64,000 bases of DNA from Rhodospirillaceae bacterium (GCA_040219235.1 JAVJSV010000012.1:124001-188000); one strand, 5' to 3'. Counted from the first letter of the stretch, positions 1 through 9,088 are shown. The notes: a model not told the origin generated them from the sequence alone. Translations and numbers: made by a program.

Positions 1-1007
1 AACAGCAAAAACCCGAGCACCATACAGATCCCGGCAAAGGCCAAGCCGCGCCCGCGTCCCACCCAGCGCGCGATGTAGCCCCAGGCCGGAACGGTGATCA
101 GCGCAAACCCCTGCATGATCACAATCAGCAGTAAAAAGTTCTGCGGCATTTTTAAAATGTAGGCCAAGTAAAAGGGTTGCGCCGCGGCCCACAACTGCAC
201 ACTGATTTGCAGAAAGAAATTCCCCATCACCATACGAGCAAAGGGCTTGTTGCGTTGAAACAGGCGCAGAGTCTTTGCCCAGTTGATTGGCGCTGGTGGT
301 TTTATCCCTTCCTTCACCGAGAACAGACAGGCGGCTACGGTCACCGGCAACAACACCAGCACCACGATCGCAATCAAAAACATAATCTCTTGATAGGGCA
401 CATTGCCTTGGCCGTTGAAGGCCAAGATGCGGTCGAGCCGGTCTGGCACATCGACGCTGCCATCCATCGCCCAGCCGAAAACGCTTTGTTTAAGCGTTGC
501 GCTTTGTGGGCTGAGAAAAAAGAACGGAATTAAAAGGCACAGAAAAACGCCAAAGGTGTTGAACAGCCCGAGGAAGACATTAATGCGCGTGCGTTGCTTG
601 TAGTCATTGTTCAGTTCTGCTCCCCAGGCCTGATGGGGAATAAACACCATGGTCCAAGATACATAAACAAACACCACAGCCACTTGCAGACCCAGCGTCG
701 TCATGTCGTCTGACGGGACAAACAGATTCCATACCGCCAGCATCAGCAGTGGTGCGCCTGCCAAAATCCACGGCCGCCGTCGCCCTAACCGCGACGTGGT
801 GCGGTCCGAGAGAAACCCGATCAATGGGTCAGATACCGCATCCACCAAGCGCGCAAAAATCAGGGCCGCTCCAACCGCGGCCACATCAAACCCCAAGTCT
901 TGCGCATAGAAGCTGGGCAGAAACAGAACCAAGGGGACGAACGCCACCGTCACCGGGGTCAGGGGCGAGGCAAACGCGGCCAGCCGCCACATATTTTGTT
1001 TTTCCAT
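1..1007 (-). CDS. GPH-family (MelB-like) sugar/glycoside:cation symporter, MFS_2, partial
   Basis: Inner-membrane transporter of the glycoside-pentoside-hexuronide:cation symporter family. The reverse strand reads from ATG at 1007 for 335 codons and runs off the left edge, so the C-terminus is missing. The N-terminal part carries the family signature DPLIGFLSDRT followed by the basic loop SRLGRRRPW, and several hydrophobic helices are visible. It lies 47 bases downstream of the P450 gene on the same strand and is probably the third gene of the nitrilase-P450 operon, where it would import (or export) the compound those enzymes process. Members usually have about 450 residues and 12 helices. 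The substrate cannot be read from sequence, and family members are not restricted to sugars. Confidence 0.8.
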   Translation of the reverse strand, partial: MEKQNMWRLAAFASPLTPVTVAFVPLVLFLPSFYAQDLGFDVAAVGAALIFARLVDAVSDPLIGFLSDRTTSRLGRRRPWILAGAPLLMLAVWNLFVPSDDMTTLGLQVAVVFVYVSWTMVFIPHQAWGAELNNDYKQRTRINVFLGLFNTFGVFLCLLIPFFFLSPQSATLKQSVFGWAMDGSVDVPDRLDRILAFNGQGNVPYQEIMFLIAIVVLVLLPVTVAACLFSVKEGIKPPAPINWAKTLRLFQRNKPFARMVMGNFFLQISVQLWAAAQPFYLAYILKMPQNFLLLIVIMQGFALITVPAWGYIARWVGRGRGLAFAGICMVLGFLL

Positions 1008-1054
1008 TCTGCCGTCCCCATAAGTTCTGTGATCAGCGCATAGCTGTGAAACGT

Positions 1055-2320
1055 TCAGCCTATTGCGTCAAACGTGATGTGCATACTCGTCAGGCCGCGC
1101 AGAATAAAACTCGGCGCGTGTTCTGGGGCAGAATGGTTGGGGTCCAAAGCGATGTTATCCAGGCGTGTTAACAGGGCCGTGATGGCAATCTCCAATTCCT
1201 TGCGCGCCAACATCTGTCCGATGCAGCGGTGAATGCCATGACTAAAGGCTAAATGCCTGTTCGCGTTTTTACGGGTCACATCCAGTTTTGCGGCCGCTGC
1301 AAATTTCTTGTCGTCTCGATTGGCTGCGCCGTAGGCCACATAGATCTTTGCGCCTTTGGGAATGTTGTATTCACCTAACACCGTGTCCTGTGTCGCCGTT
1401 CTAAACAGACCCTGAACCGGGCTTTCCAGCCGTAAGGACTCTTCGACGAAATTGGGGACCAAAGATAAATCATCGCGCAACATTTGCTGTTGGTCCGGAT
1501 GTTCAATCAAAAGCAACATCGACTTGGCCAAGTGATTACGTGTGGTTTCGTTGCCAGCCACCAACAGCTGCTGAATGATGGCCAGCAGTTCTTCCGTGCT
1601 GAGGGAGCTGCCATCGTCATGTGTCGCGGCGACCAGCTCTGATAAAATGTCCGTTGCGGGGGTCTGCTTTTTCTCGGCGATGCGCTCCACAAAGTAATGT
1701 TGGTACTCAATAATCAGTCGGGTGCATTCCAGCTTGCGCTCGGGGCTCAGCATGATCCCCAAGGTTTCAATAATCGCATCCGTCCAGATTTTAAACTTAT
1801 CCAAATCAGACTGCGGCGCGCCCAGCTGATCCGCAATCACACCCAGCGGCAACGGCACCGCGAACGCTGTAAAAAAGTCGCAGCGACCCTGATTGATAAA
1901 ACCATCAATCAGCTGTTGGGTGTGATGGGTCAGGTAGTCTTCCATGCGTCGCACAATCGGGCCGGTGAAAGTCCGGTCCACCAGCTTGCGATAAAACGTG
2001 TGGCTCGGCGGGTCGACCTGGCTCAGCACATCGTTGACGATGTAGCCGTCTTTCTTGAACAGCGCATCGCTTTCAGACGTGTCTGGTCCTCCGACATCGG
2101 TGCGCATATCAATTTCGGACGAGAACACCTCCCAGTTGGTCAGCGCCTCCACCGCCAAGTCGTAATCGGCGATCATCCATAGGTCTGTTGCGGCGTCGTA
2201 ATGCACAGCTTCTTGTGCGTGCATCGCTTTGTAATAAGGGTAAGGACATTGCTGCACAGCCGGGTCGGCAATGGTGAGGGCGTCCAGGGGTTTTGTTTCT
2301 TCGGTCATGCCGCCGCTCAT
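1055..2320 (-). CDS. Cytochrome P450
   Basis: Soluble bacterial P450 monooxygenase of 421 aa, the usual length for the class I type. Diagnostic motifs are all present: the I-helix oxygen-activation motif AGNETTR, the K-helix ExxR in EESLRLESP, and the heme loop FSHGIHRCIG with the thiolate ligand at about Cys366. There is no N-terminal membrane anchor. The start ATG (2320) overlaps the stop of the upstream nitrilase gene in an ATGA arrangement, indicating translational coupling; Met5 (2308) is an alternative start. No ferredoxin or ferredoxin reductase gene lies in the window, so electron partners must be elsewhere. The substrate is unknown; the context suggests hydroxylation or dealkylation of the same compound the nitrilase-like protein acts on. 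Confidence 0.93.
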   Translation of the reverse strand: MSGGMTEETKPLDALTIADPAVQQCPYPYYKAMHAQEAVHYDAATDLWMIADYDLAVEALTNWEVFSSEIDMRTDVGGPDTSESDALFKKDGYIVNDVLSQVDPPSHTFYRKLVDRTFTGPIVRRMEDYLTHHTQQLIDGFINQGRCDFFTAFAVPLPLGVIADQLGAPQSDLDKFKIWTDAIIETLGIMLSPERKLECTRLIIEYQHYFVERIAEKKQTPATDILSELVAATHDDGSSLSTEELLAIIQQLLVAGNETTRNHLAKSMLLLIEHPDQQQMLRDDLSLVPNFVEESLRLESPVQGLFRTATQDTVLGEYNIPKGAKIYVAYGAANRDDKKFAAAAKLDVTRKNANRHLAFSHGIHRCIGQMLARKELEIAITALLTRLDNIALDPNHSAPEHAPSFILRGLTSMHITFDAIG

Positions 2321-4227
2321 GATAGTGATCCCGGTGCAGGTTTTAAGATACCGGCGTCGCGCAAACGCTCAATGTGTGCTTTCACCAACACCGGGCCTTC
2401 GCTGCCCACCTCCATCGGTGTTTCAAGAAAACAATCCAATGGAAAGCCAGGGTAATCTTTGTAGGCTTGCACAATGGCATCCGGATTAAAGCGGGCCAGA
2501 GCATTCTCATGGGCTGAGGCCCGGGCGCGGCGCAACGCGCCAAGATCAATCCGACCGACCTGGGGAATGATCCCAGGTCCATCCGCATGGGTCGCCAAGT
2601 TACCGTTAAAATCAATCAGGCTGGAGTGGCCTCGGTTCATCCCGGTAATTGCCATACCCGGCGCAAATTGTTCGCTGCCGGCATTCGCGCAGGCGACATA
2701 GGTCATGTTCTCAGAAGCATGGGCCCGCTTGGCCGACCACCACGCTGGCACCCGCTCGCTGTGAATTTCCGAGGTCGGGTTGCAAATCACTTCAGCACCT
2801 TTCAGCGCCATCATTCGCCACAGCTCTGGCCAGTTCGAATCAAAACAAATGGCCGTGCCCAAAACACCAATGTCGGTGTCGACCACTGGGATCAGCGCGT
2901 CAAACCCGTAGCGTTCCACATAGTCTGTGTAGATGTTGCCCGGGGTGGTGATGTTCAGGATGCCATTCAGGTCGGCGCATTGCAGCTTGCGATAACGCAG
3001 AATGATCTCACCCTGCGGTGAGATGATGATCGACGTGTTGAAATACCGTCGCGGCCACTCGGGGTCATATTCCAAAACTGCGCCGCAGAGGTAAACGCCT
3101 GTGTCTTTGGCGAAGGCGGCCAATGTGTCGGTTTCCGGGCCGGGCACCCGAATGCCCATCTTCTCCCAGTAATCCAAATCGCCCGGGGTCGAGCCCTGTA
3201 AAAAGAACTCCGGAAAAATCACCAGGCGTGTGGTTGGCCGCGCGGCAAACATGCGCGCCAGCCCCAAACCTCGCGCCATATTGTCGGCAATGGCTTCGTC
3301 CCGATCATGCGGACCAGTGGCAAACCGCTCATGGGTTTGCATTAGCAACACATCGTAGACCGGTGCTGCTGCGGCATCGTTCTCCGTCGGATGCGCTATC
3401 GGTGTTGCGGCCACCTGCTCATAAGCTTTGGCGTAAAGCGCGGTGCGCAGTTGCGCCGGAAAGTTGATCCAGGGTTCGCTGCGCCGGGTGCGTAAAGACG
3501 AAATGTCCATCACGGCAGAAGCCGGTGACTCTGTGGAAGACGCCATCAGTGCGCCGGAATGATTCCAAACTTCTGCCAGCCCGGTAATCGGCTCACCGGG
3601 AATAAGCTGATGGGCGTCATCGACAACACCTGACAACGCCGCGCTGGTCATCGCCACAATACTTTCCCAGCACCGCGCACCGCGCGACATGTGGCGGGCG
3701 TTGGTGCGGTGGTTGGCGATCTCGATGGTCGGGTTCAAAATAATTTCTGCCCCTTTAAACAGGCAGGCCCGTACATACTCCGGATGGGTAACGTCGTCTT
3801 TAGGCAGGCAGGCGAGATCACCGTGGGGTGTGGTCAATACGGCAAACTCAAAGGCCTCTTTTTGATCAGACACCATTTGATCAGATACGAGGGTCTGGGT
3901 CAGCGCGATCTCGCCCGTTGGATCAATGATAAATCCCGTGTGCCCGTCGCCAAACCGGTCAGAAGCCGCGATATAAACGCCCAACTCTACTGCCGCCGCT
4001 TTCAGCTCAGCCAGCGGCGGGTTCTCGCATGATTCTGCCACCTCACCGAAGCCACCGCTCAGCACATAGGCGGGCAGCACGATCACTTTGAGGCCCGGCG
4101 TGGTGATGGCCAGTGTTCGCGCCGCTTGCGCCGCACGAGCCGCATTCAGGGTCAGGTGATGGTCAACATGTCCGCTGACGGCCTGTAGCGGCAGCCCGGC
4201 GATGGTGTAGTGCAGGGGATTGGTCAT
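2317..4227 (-). CDS. Double-domain carbon-nitrogen hydrolase (nitrilase superfamily) with a degenerate N-terminal domain
   Basis: A 636-aa protein made of two nitrilase-superfamily domains in tandem (about residues 8-245 and 290-610); single-domain members are normally 260-340 aa. The C-terminal domain has the full Glu-Lys-Cys triad: Glu340 in IFPEFFLQG, Lys414 in RYRKLQ and Cys461 in TAICFDSNWPE. The N-terminal domain keeps the fold markers (GAEIILNPT) but the position expected for the first Glu is Ala53 (VLPAYVLSGG), no clear catalytic Lys is seen, and the motif around Cys140 is lengthened, so it is probably non-catalytic. It is the first gene of a minus-strand unit with the P450 and transporter, and is divergent from an IclR regulator. 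It should hydrolyse an amide or nitrile; the exact substrate is unknown. Confidence 0.88.
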   Translation of the reverse strand: MTNPLHYTIAGLPLQAVSGHVDHHLTLNAARAAQAARTLAITTPGLKVIVLPAYVLSGGFGEVAESCENPPLAELKAAAVELGVYIAASDRFGDGHTGFIIDPTGEIALTQTLVSDQMVSDQKEAFEFAVLTTPHGDLACLPKDDVTHPEYVRACLFKGAEIILNPTIEIANHRTNARHMSRGARCWESIVAMTSAALSGVVDDAHQLIPGEPITGLAEVWNHSGALMASSTESPASAVMDISSLRTRRSEPWINFPAQLRTALYAKAYEQVAATPIAHPTENDAAAAPVYDVLLMQTHERFATGPHDRDEAIADNMARGLGLARMFAARPTTRLVIFPEFFLQGSTPGDLDYWEKMGIRVPGPETDTLAAFAKDTGVYLCGAVLEYDPEWPRRYFNTSIIISPQGEIILRYRKLQCADLNGILNITTPGNIYTDYVERYGFDALIPVVDTDIGVLGTAICFDSNWPELWRMMALKGAEVICNPTSEIHSERVPAWWSAKRAHASENMTYVACANAGSEQFAPGMAITGMNRGHSSLIDFNGNLATHADGPGIIPQVGRIDLGALRRARASAHENALARFNPDAIVQAYKDYPGFPLDCFLETPMEVGSEGPVLVKAHIERLRDAGILKPAPGSLS

Positions 4228-4305
4228 AGGTCTCTCTCTTGATGCTCAACGTTCATACAGAGGAGACCGCGTTCAATAAGGCATTGCCATACCCCCGCTC
4301 ATATG

Positions 4306-4322
4306 GTTCGCATTGCGAACCG
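4306..4322. promoter_or_regulatory. Perfect palindrome in the IclR/nitrilase intergenic region, probable IclR-type operator
   Basis: The sequence GGTTCGCATTGCGAACC is two perfect 8-bp half-sites around a single central base. It sits in the 123-bp gap between the divergent nitrilase gene (start 4227) and IclR gene (start 4351), 29 bases before the regulator start. IclR-family proteins commonly bind short palindromes of this size in the gap beside their own gene. Binding by the neighbouring regulator is inferred from position and symmetry. Confidence 0.6.
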
Positions 4323-4350
4323 TTAATTTTCGAGAGGTCGAATAGGGGCT

Positions 4351-5112
4351 ATGGCTGATCGTGTTCGATCTCTCAAGCGTGGGCTCGATATCCTCACGGC
4401 GCTCAATGCGTACAATGGCGCAACGCTGCCATTTCTGGCGAAGTCTACGGGCCTGAACCGCGGCACCGTGTACCGCATGCTTCTGACCCTTCAAGACGAG
4501 GGTTTTGTGCGTCGTGATACAGAGGAGCGCTATTGGTTGTGCGGCAAGGTGCAAGCCTTGGCTGACGGCTATCACGATGAACAGTGGATTGATGACATTG
4601 TCAGGCCAGCCATCAAAGAGGTGGGGCAATCCTTGTTGTGGCCCGTTTCACTTGTCACGCCGTCCGGCTTGTCCATGCTGGTCAGAATCACGACGGATCA
4701 TGACAGTCCGCTTGCTGTTCATCACGTCCCGACGGGGTGGCGCAATCCCATTGCGGGCAGTGCGTCGGGTCAGGTTTATCTCGCCTACTGTGATGATGCC
4801 CAGCGGGAAACCGTGCTTGATCTGGTGTGCACGTCCTCTAAAGATCCGCGAGATCAAGTTGCTCAAAATCGCACACAGTTCGACGTGATTATGAAGATGG
4901 TCCGGCACAAAGGTTTTGCTTACGCCAACCTCCAAGGCCGCGAATTTGCCTACGCTTTGCCGGTTCTGACTCAAAATAGGTATCTCGCCAGTTTGGTCAT
5001 CCGTGTGCTCGAGAACGCACTGCGTCCCGCCGAGGTGATTGAAAAAATTATCCCGAAACTTAAAAAGACAGCTCTTCAGATTGGCGAAGAGTTCAGCGCG
5101 ATGGTGTCTTAG
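4351..5112 (+). CDS. IclR-family transcriptional regulator
   Basis: A 253-aa regulator with an N-terminal winged helix-turn-helix (about residues 5-65: RSLKRGLDILTAL, then the recognition region TGLNRGTVYRMLLTLQDEGF) and a C-terminal IclR effector-binding domain (about 75-250). The length is typical. It is transcribed divergently from the nitrilase-P450-transporter unit with the palindrome at 4306-4322 between them, the usual arrangement for a local regulator responding to the substrate or product of the pathway. Whether it represses or activates cannot be told from sequence. Its 3' end overlaps the convergent SDR gene by 4 bases. Confidence 0.92.
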   Translation: MADRVRSLKRGLDILTALNAYNGATLPFLAKSTGLNRGTVYRMLLTLQDEGFVRRDTEERYWLCGKVQALADGYHDEQWIDDIVRPAIKEVGQSLLWPVSLVTPSGLSMLVRITTDHDSPLAVHHVPTGWRNPIAGSASGQVYLAYCDDAQRETVLDLVCTSSKDPRDQVAQNRTQFDVIMKMVRHKGFAYANLQGREFAYALPVLTQNRYLASLVIRVLENALRPAEVIEKIIPKLKKTALQIGEEFSAMVS

Positions 5113-6041
5113 AGGCTCAGCGTCCCGATACTTCGGAACGTCAAAGCCAAGTATAGAGTAACGAACCAGAGGACGACCAAACCAATTGTGAAAAAGGGCT
5201 TCCTCAGCCCGCGCCGCGCGCGCTGCTGTTCTTGAGCCGTCGAAGGCTGTGCCGCTAAAACTTCATCCATAGAGCGGGCCGCTGGGGCATAAAGACCCTT
5301 AAAATTTTGTGGCCTCGCCGGATCCGCCTGCTGAATCGAAGCAAGCCCCGAACCTTTGATCATCCACCGTGGGACTGTAAAAGTCTTTTGTCCAGGAATA
5401 TCAAGCCACTGCCGAAGTTTGAGAATAATTTCCTTGAGGCTCAGAACATTCGGCCCCACCGGCTCTATCATCTTGCGGCTAAACGACGACGCCTCTGCCA
5501 ATTCGCAGATAATGCCAACCAAGTCTTCCATGCAGATGGGTTGATAGCGTTCCTCACCGCTGCCCGGGATCAGCGCCGCGCCCGGCCCGACCGCCAGGGT
5601 TTGTAGCAGGGAGCTTCCTTCGAAAGTTCCACCAAAAACACTCCGGGCGTAGATCAGAGTGGGTCGCACAATCACCCAGTTCAGATCAGACGTTTTCAAG
5701 CTGTCCTCTAGGGCTGATGGGGCTCCATCCACATGAACAAAGCGCATAACACCGCGTTCCAGGCAGGCGTTCAGAAGGGTGTCTGGAGTTTTAGCCAAGC
5801 CCGTGCAGTGAACGACTGCGTCCACACCCGCTAAAAAATCTCGCCACTGATCAGCAGTTTTCAGTTTCGCCACATCCGCGCGATGAGACACAAAACGCGG
5901 ATGGCTTGCCAGCGATGGAGGTGTTTTGCCGCGATGCAGCCCAACCACGGTGTGACGCCGCTCCAGCAAGGCCGCCACCACGTGGCGCCCAATGAAGCCG
6001 GTCGCGCCGATCACCAAGAGCTTAGCCATGGGAGGAGTCAT
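5109..6041 (-). CDS. NAD(P)-dependent epimerase/dehydratase-like SDR with C-terminal membrane helix
   Basis: A 310-aa atypical short-chain dehydrogenase with a Rossmann motif at the N-terminus (GATGFIGRHVV, about residues 12-22) and an NDUFA9/epimerase-like body. The classic YxxxK pair is not obvious; TLIYARS is the nearest region. A single hydrophobic helix near residues 283-302 (GLVVLWFVTLYLALTF) suggests membrane attachment by the C-terminus. It is the last gene of the rph-rdgB-hemW-SDR run, starting 6 bases after the hemW stop. Two closely spaced starts exist (6041 and 6029). The substrate is unknown; a quinone- or lipid-related reductase role is possible but not shown. Confidence 0.7.
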   Translation of the reverse strand: MTPPMAKLLVIGATGFIGRHVVAALLERRHTVVGLHRGKTPPSLASHPRFVSHRADVAKLKTADQWRDFLAGVDAVVHCTGLAKTPDTLLNACLERGVMRFVHVDGAPSALEDSLKTSDLNWVIVRPTLIYARSVFGGTFEGSSLLQTLAVGPGAALIPGSGEERYQPICMEDLVGIICELAEASSFSRKMIEPVGPNVLSLKEIILKLRQWLDIPGQKTFTVPRWMIKGSGLASIQQADPARPQNFKGLYAPAARSMDEVLAAQPSTAQEQQRARRGLRKPFFTIGLVVLWFVTLYLALTFRSIGTLSL

Positions 6042-6047
6042 CCCTGC

Positions 6048-7229
6048 TCATGATAGCAATTCCTGCACAATCCCGTTCAATACCAGTCGTCCACGCCGTG
6101 TTGTTCGAAGTATATCTGAAGATAACTGTATAAGCTTCTCAGATTCCATCATCTTCAGGCTCTCTTCAGAGATTACTTTAAATCGAGGCACACCTGTAAC
6201 ACGTTCCAAGTGACCCAAATCCAGACCTTCGTCTAGCCGCAACCCCATTAACACCATTTCTATGGCCCGGTCTTCTTGTCCGATTGCGGTCTCGCTCTGT
6301 GTCCCATGGCCATCAGACGCCACGCGTTTCAGCCATTGTGCCGGGGGTTTAAGACGCTGGGTTGCATAGAGTGCGTCGCCAACCTGAACCCGGCCATGCG
6401 CTCCGGGGCCAATCCCGGCGTAGGCTCCGCCCTTCCACACGTGGACATTATGCCGGCTGGCATCTCCAGTTCGGGCATGATTGGACACCTCATAGGAGTG
6501 AAGCCCGGCGGCTGCCAGCAGGTCCTGAGTCAGGTCGAACAACTCAGAGCCGCTATTTTCATCCGGCAAGGTAAACGCCCCTCGCTCGTAGTCTTTCTTG
6601 AACGGTGTCTGGTCTTCAATGGTCAGCTGATAACACGATAAATGCCCACCGCCTGCCGAAATCAGCAGGTCGAGGGCCCCTGAAAGTTCTGTCTGCCACT
6701 GCTCAGACGTCTGATCAGGGCGGGCATAAATCAGGTCGAACGACAACCGGTCGAAAATGGACCCTGCTAAGGTCACGGCGGCCTTCGCCTCTGCGGCGGA
6801 GTGCTTACGCCCCAGAAATTTGAGTTGCGCGTCATTCAGGCTCTGAACCCCCAGCGACAGGCGGTTGACCCCGGCGTCGCGAAAGGCGGCAAAGCGTGCG
6901 GCATCCACCGTTCCGGGATTGGCCTCCAACGTGACCTCTAAGTCAGGTTCAGAAGACCAAGACGCTTTAGCGGCCTCTATGATGGCGCGCGTGGTCTCCG
7001 CATCCATCAGAGAGGGTGTGCCGCCACCGAAGAAAATGGACTCTAATCTGACATCAGAGGTGCGCGCCGCCTCAAAAGCCAGTTCGGTTAACAGGGCCTC
7101 ACGCCATTCCGCATGGTCAACGGTATCGACAACATGGCTGTTAAAGTCACAGTAAGGGCATTTGGACACGCAAAACGGCCAATGCACATAAAGCGCTATT
7201 CCGGGTGTGGTGCCGGGCGGACTGCTCAT
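6048..7229 (-). CDS. hemW: HemW, radical SAM heme chaperone (formerly called HemN-like coproporphyrinogen oxidase)
   Basis: A 393-aa radical SAM protein. The 4Fe-4S/SAM binding motif CxxxCxxC appears as CVSKCPYC near residue 20, preceded by YVHWPFC, and the glycine-rich SAM motif FFGGGTPSL follows. HemW rather than true HemN is indicated by the length (below 400 aa, HemN is about 450) and by the position beside rdgB and rph, a common alphaproteobacterial neighbourhood. HemW binds heme and delivers it to respiratory proteins. It starts 7 bases after the rdgB stop, so it is probably co-transcribed. Confidence 0.93.
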   Translation of the reverse strand: MSSPPGTTPGIALYVHWPFCVSKCPYCDFNSHVVDTVDHAEWREALLTELAFEAARTSDVRLESIFFGGGTPSLMDAETTRAIIEAAKASWSSEPDLEVTLEANPGTVDAARFAAFRDAGVNRLSLGVQSLNDAQLKFLGRKHSAAEAKAAVTLAGSIFDRLSFDLIYARPDQTSEQWQTELSGALDLLISAGGGHLSCYQLTIEDQTPFKKDYERGAFTLPDENSGSELFDLTQDLLAAAGLHSYEVSNHARTGDASRHNVHVWKGGAYAGIGPGAHGRVQVGDALYATQRLKPPAQWLKRVASDGHGTQSETAIGQEDRAIEMVLMGLRLDEGLDLGHLERVTGVPRFKVISEESLKMMESEKLIQLSSDILRTTRRGRLVLNGIVQELLS

Positions 7230-7236
7230 AAGAGGG

Positions 7237-7836
7237 TCATGCGAAACAGGCAGCCACTAGCTTAGCGAAGGCGTCTGCGCGATGGCTCATCTGGTGTTTT
7301 TTGTCCGGGTCCATCTCGGCAAAGGTGATGCTGTGGCCCTCAGGTATAAAAATGGGGTCATATCCGAAGCCCAAATCGCCGCGTTTTGGAAAGACCAGGC
7401 TGCCATGAACGGTGCCTTCGAAGGTTTCACAATGACCATCGGGCCAGGCCAGAGTGAGAGCGCAGACAAAATGGGCTGAGCGGTCAGTCGCGTCCTCCAA
7501 TTCTGCTTCTATACGCTCCATCGCCACATCAAAGTCTTTGGACGGCCCTGCCCAGCGGGCCGAGTATATGCCCGGGGCGCCGCCTAAAGCCGACACTGCC
7601 AAACCGGAATCATCGGCGAGGGCGACGCTTTTGGAAGCCTTAGCCGCCGCGAGGGCTTTAAGCTCTGCATTGGCTTTGAAGGTGGTCCCTGTTTCCTCTG
7701 GTTCTGGTAAATCCAGCTCGCTAGCCGAAATAACGTCTGCGGAATAGGGCGCAAGCAGCTCTCTTATCTCGCGCACTTTGCCTGCATTGTGGCTGGCCAC
7801 AACAAGTCGCCCGCCCTCGAAACACCGATTGCTCAC
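7237..7836 (-). CDS. rdgB: RdgB/HAM1 non-canonical purine NTP pyrophosphatase (XTP/dITP diphosphatase)
   Basis: House-cleaning enzyme that hydrolyses XTP, dITP and ITP to the monophosphates. Family motifs: [11 protein letters not shown] at the N-terminus, DDSGL with the metal/catalytic acids, [13 protein letters not shown], and FGYDPIF plus HRADAF near the C-terminus. I prefer the GTG at 7836: it has an AGGAG ribosome site (7846-7850) 9 bases upstream, begins 16 bases after the rph stop, and gives 199 aa, the normal length. An upstream ATG at 7878 would overlap rph and add 14 residues without family similarity. Confidence 0.95.
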   Translation of the reverse strand: MSNRCFEGGRLVVASHNAGKVREIRELLAPYSADVISASELDLPEPEETGTTFKANAELKALAAAKASKSVALADDSGLAVSALGGAPGIYSARWAGPSKDFDVAMERIEAELEDATDRSAHFVCALTLAWPDGHCETFEGTVHGSLVFPKRGDLGFGYDPIFIPEGHSITFAEMDPDKKHQMSHRADAFAKLVAACFA

Positions 7837-7852
7837 ACTTATCAACTCCTGG

Positions 7853-8584
7853 TCAAACCTGAACCGTAATAGCGTCAAGCGCGGCTTGCTGCATCTTCAC
7901 AAGATCGGCGCAGCCGGTTTGGGCCAAGTCCAACAGGTTTTGAAACTCAGCGGCCGTAAAGGGATGTTCTTCTGCGGTGCCCTGAATCTCAACGATCTTA
8001 CCGGATCCTGTCAGCACAAAATTAGCGTCGGCCTGCGCCTTTGAGTCCTCGGCATAATCCAAATCCAGCACAGGTGTTCCCTGATATAAACCGCAGGATA
8101 TGGCGGCCACAGGTTCCGTGAAGGGCATCTCGATCATCACGCCTAGATCAATCATGCGCGTAAAAGCTTGGTGCAGCGCCAGATAAGCGCCGGTGATCGA
8201 GGCTGTTCGCGTGCCGCCGTCGGCTTGGATTACGTCACAATCAACCCGCACCTGGACCTCGCCAAAGCCATCCATTTTAACGACAGACCGAAGCGCCCGG
8301 CCAATCAAACGCTGAATTTCCTGCGTGCGACCCGATTGACGGCCTTTGGCGGCTTCCCGGTCCATGCGCGTGTTCGTGGCCCGGGGCAGCATGCCATACT
8401 CAGCGGTGATCCAGCCTTTTCCGCTGCCCCGCATCCAGCCGGGCACTTGTGTTTCAACGCTGGCCGCGCACAACACGTGTGTATCGCCAAACTTCACCAA
8501 GCAAGACCCTTCAGCATGTTTGGCAAAACCTAATTCAAAAGTGACCTGTCTCAGGTCTGAAGGTGAGCGGCCAGAAGGGCGCAT
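7853..8584 (-). CDS. rph: Ribonuclease PH
   Basis: A 243-aa phosphorolytic 3'-exoribonuclease that trims tRNA 3' ends. The N-terminus [12 protein letters not shown] and the motifs [21 protein letters not shown] and [15 protein letters not shown] are characteristic, including the phosphate-binding arginines. Length matches the family (about 238-245 aa). It is the first gene of the minus-strand run with rdgB, hemW and an SDR, and is divergent from the frameshifted cyclotransferase gene and hrcA. Confidence 0.97.
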   Translation of the reverse strand: MRPSGRSPSDLRQVTFELGFAKHAEGSCLVKFGDTHVLCAASVETQVPGWMRGSGKGWITAEYGMLPRATNTRMDREAAKGRQSGRTQEIQRLIGRALRSVVKMDGFGEVQVRVDCDVIQADGGTRTASITGAYLALHQAFTRMIDLGVMIEMPFTEPVAAISCGLYQGTPVLDLDYAEDSKAQADANFVLTGSGKIVEIQGTAEEHPFTAAEFQNLLDLAQTGCADLVKMQQAALDAITVQV

Positions 8585-8690
8585 AAAGTGTCTCCTTAAT
8601 ATCGCCCAGGAGTGGCGCGATGGGATGAGGGGAGGTATACGCTCTCCATACCCGGTGCTCTAGGGGTAGAACAAGGCCCTGGATTGCAAC

Positions 8691-9088
8691 ATGGCACGAT
8701 CTGAACCCATTCATCAGCTGGCGATGTACGGCCCCTGCTTCGGACCGGTCAACCGGGGTATATCAAATTTAAGCTCGAGCGCCGGTTGCGCAAAATCGGG
8801 ATCAGTGCCGTTTCTGGCACCTTATATGACGCTGGTGGTTATCCTGCTCTGGTCCCTGGTCCTGGCAAGGTCGTGGTTGAAGTGTTCCGAAGTCTGGATC
8901 CGAAAGTCCTTGAAGACTTAGATCGTTATGAAGGCTTCAATCAGGACCGGCCGCATCAGTCCCTGTATCGGCGCGTTCTTCTTGACCTTCCGGACGATTG
9001 GGGATCGGCGTGGTGTTACGTTTACAATCGCCCAGTCCGTGCCTTGCCCATCATCAGATCAGGTGATTGGTTGGCAAGGCACATTTAA
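8691..9088 (+). pseudogene. Gamma-glutamylcyclotransferase-family gene interrupted by an apparent single-base frameshift
   Basis: The N-terminal family motif (HQLAMYG, normally xxLAVYGTL) is read from ATG 8691. The rest (SGTLYDAGGYPALVPG and the catalytic-glutamate region LDRYEGF) is in a different frame, open from 8705 to the stop at 9086-9088. The two halves join in a sensible order if one base is added in the CCCC run at 8732-8735, giving a protein of about 132 aa, normal for GGCT/GGACT-like enzymes. So either this copy is a recent pseudogene, or the sequence lacks a base here. An internal ATG at 8786 would give 100 aa lacking the first strand and glycine-rich loop. It precedes hrcA by 52 bases. 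Family members release 5-oxoproline from gamma-glutamyl compounds. Confidence 0.75.

Noticed and set aside
8585-8690. Search for a CIRCE element (TTAGCACTC-N9-GAGTGCTAA) near hrcA
   Set aside because: Not found here, just upstream of hrcA, or in the dnaK leader; only short partial inverted repeats such as GGTAT...ATACC occur.
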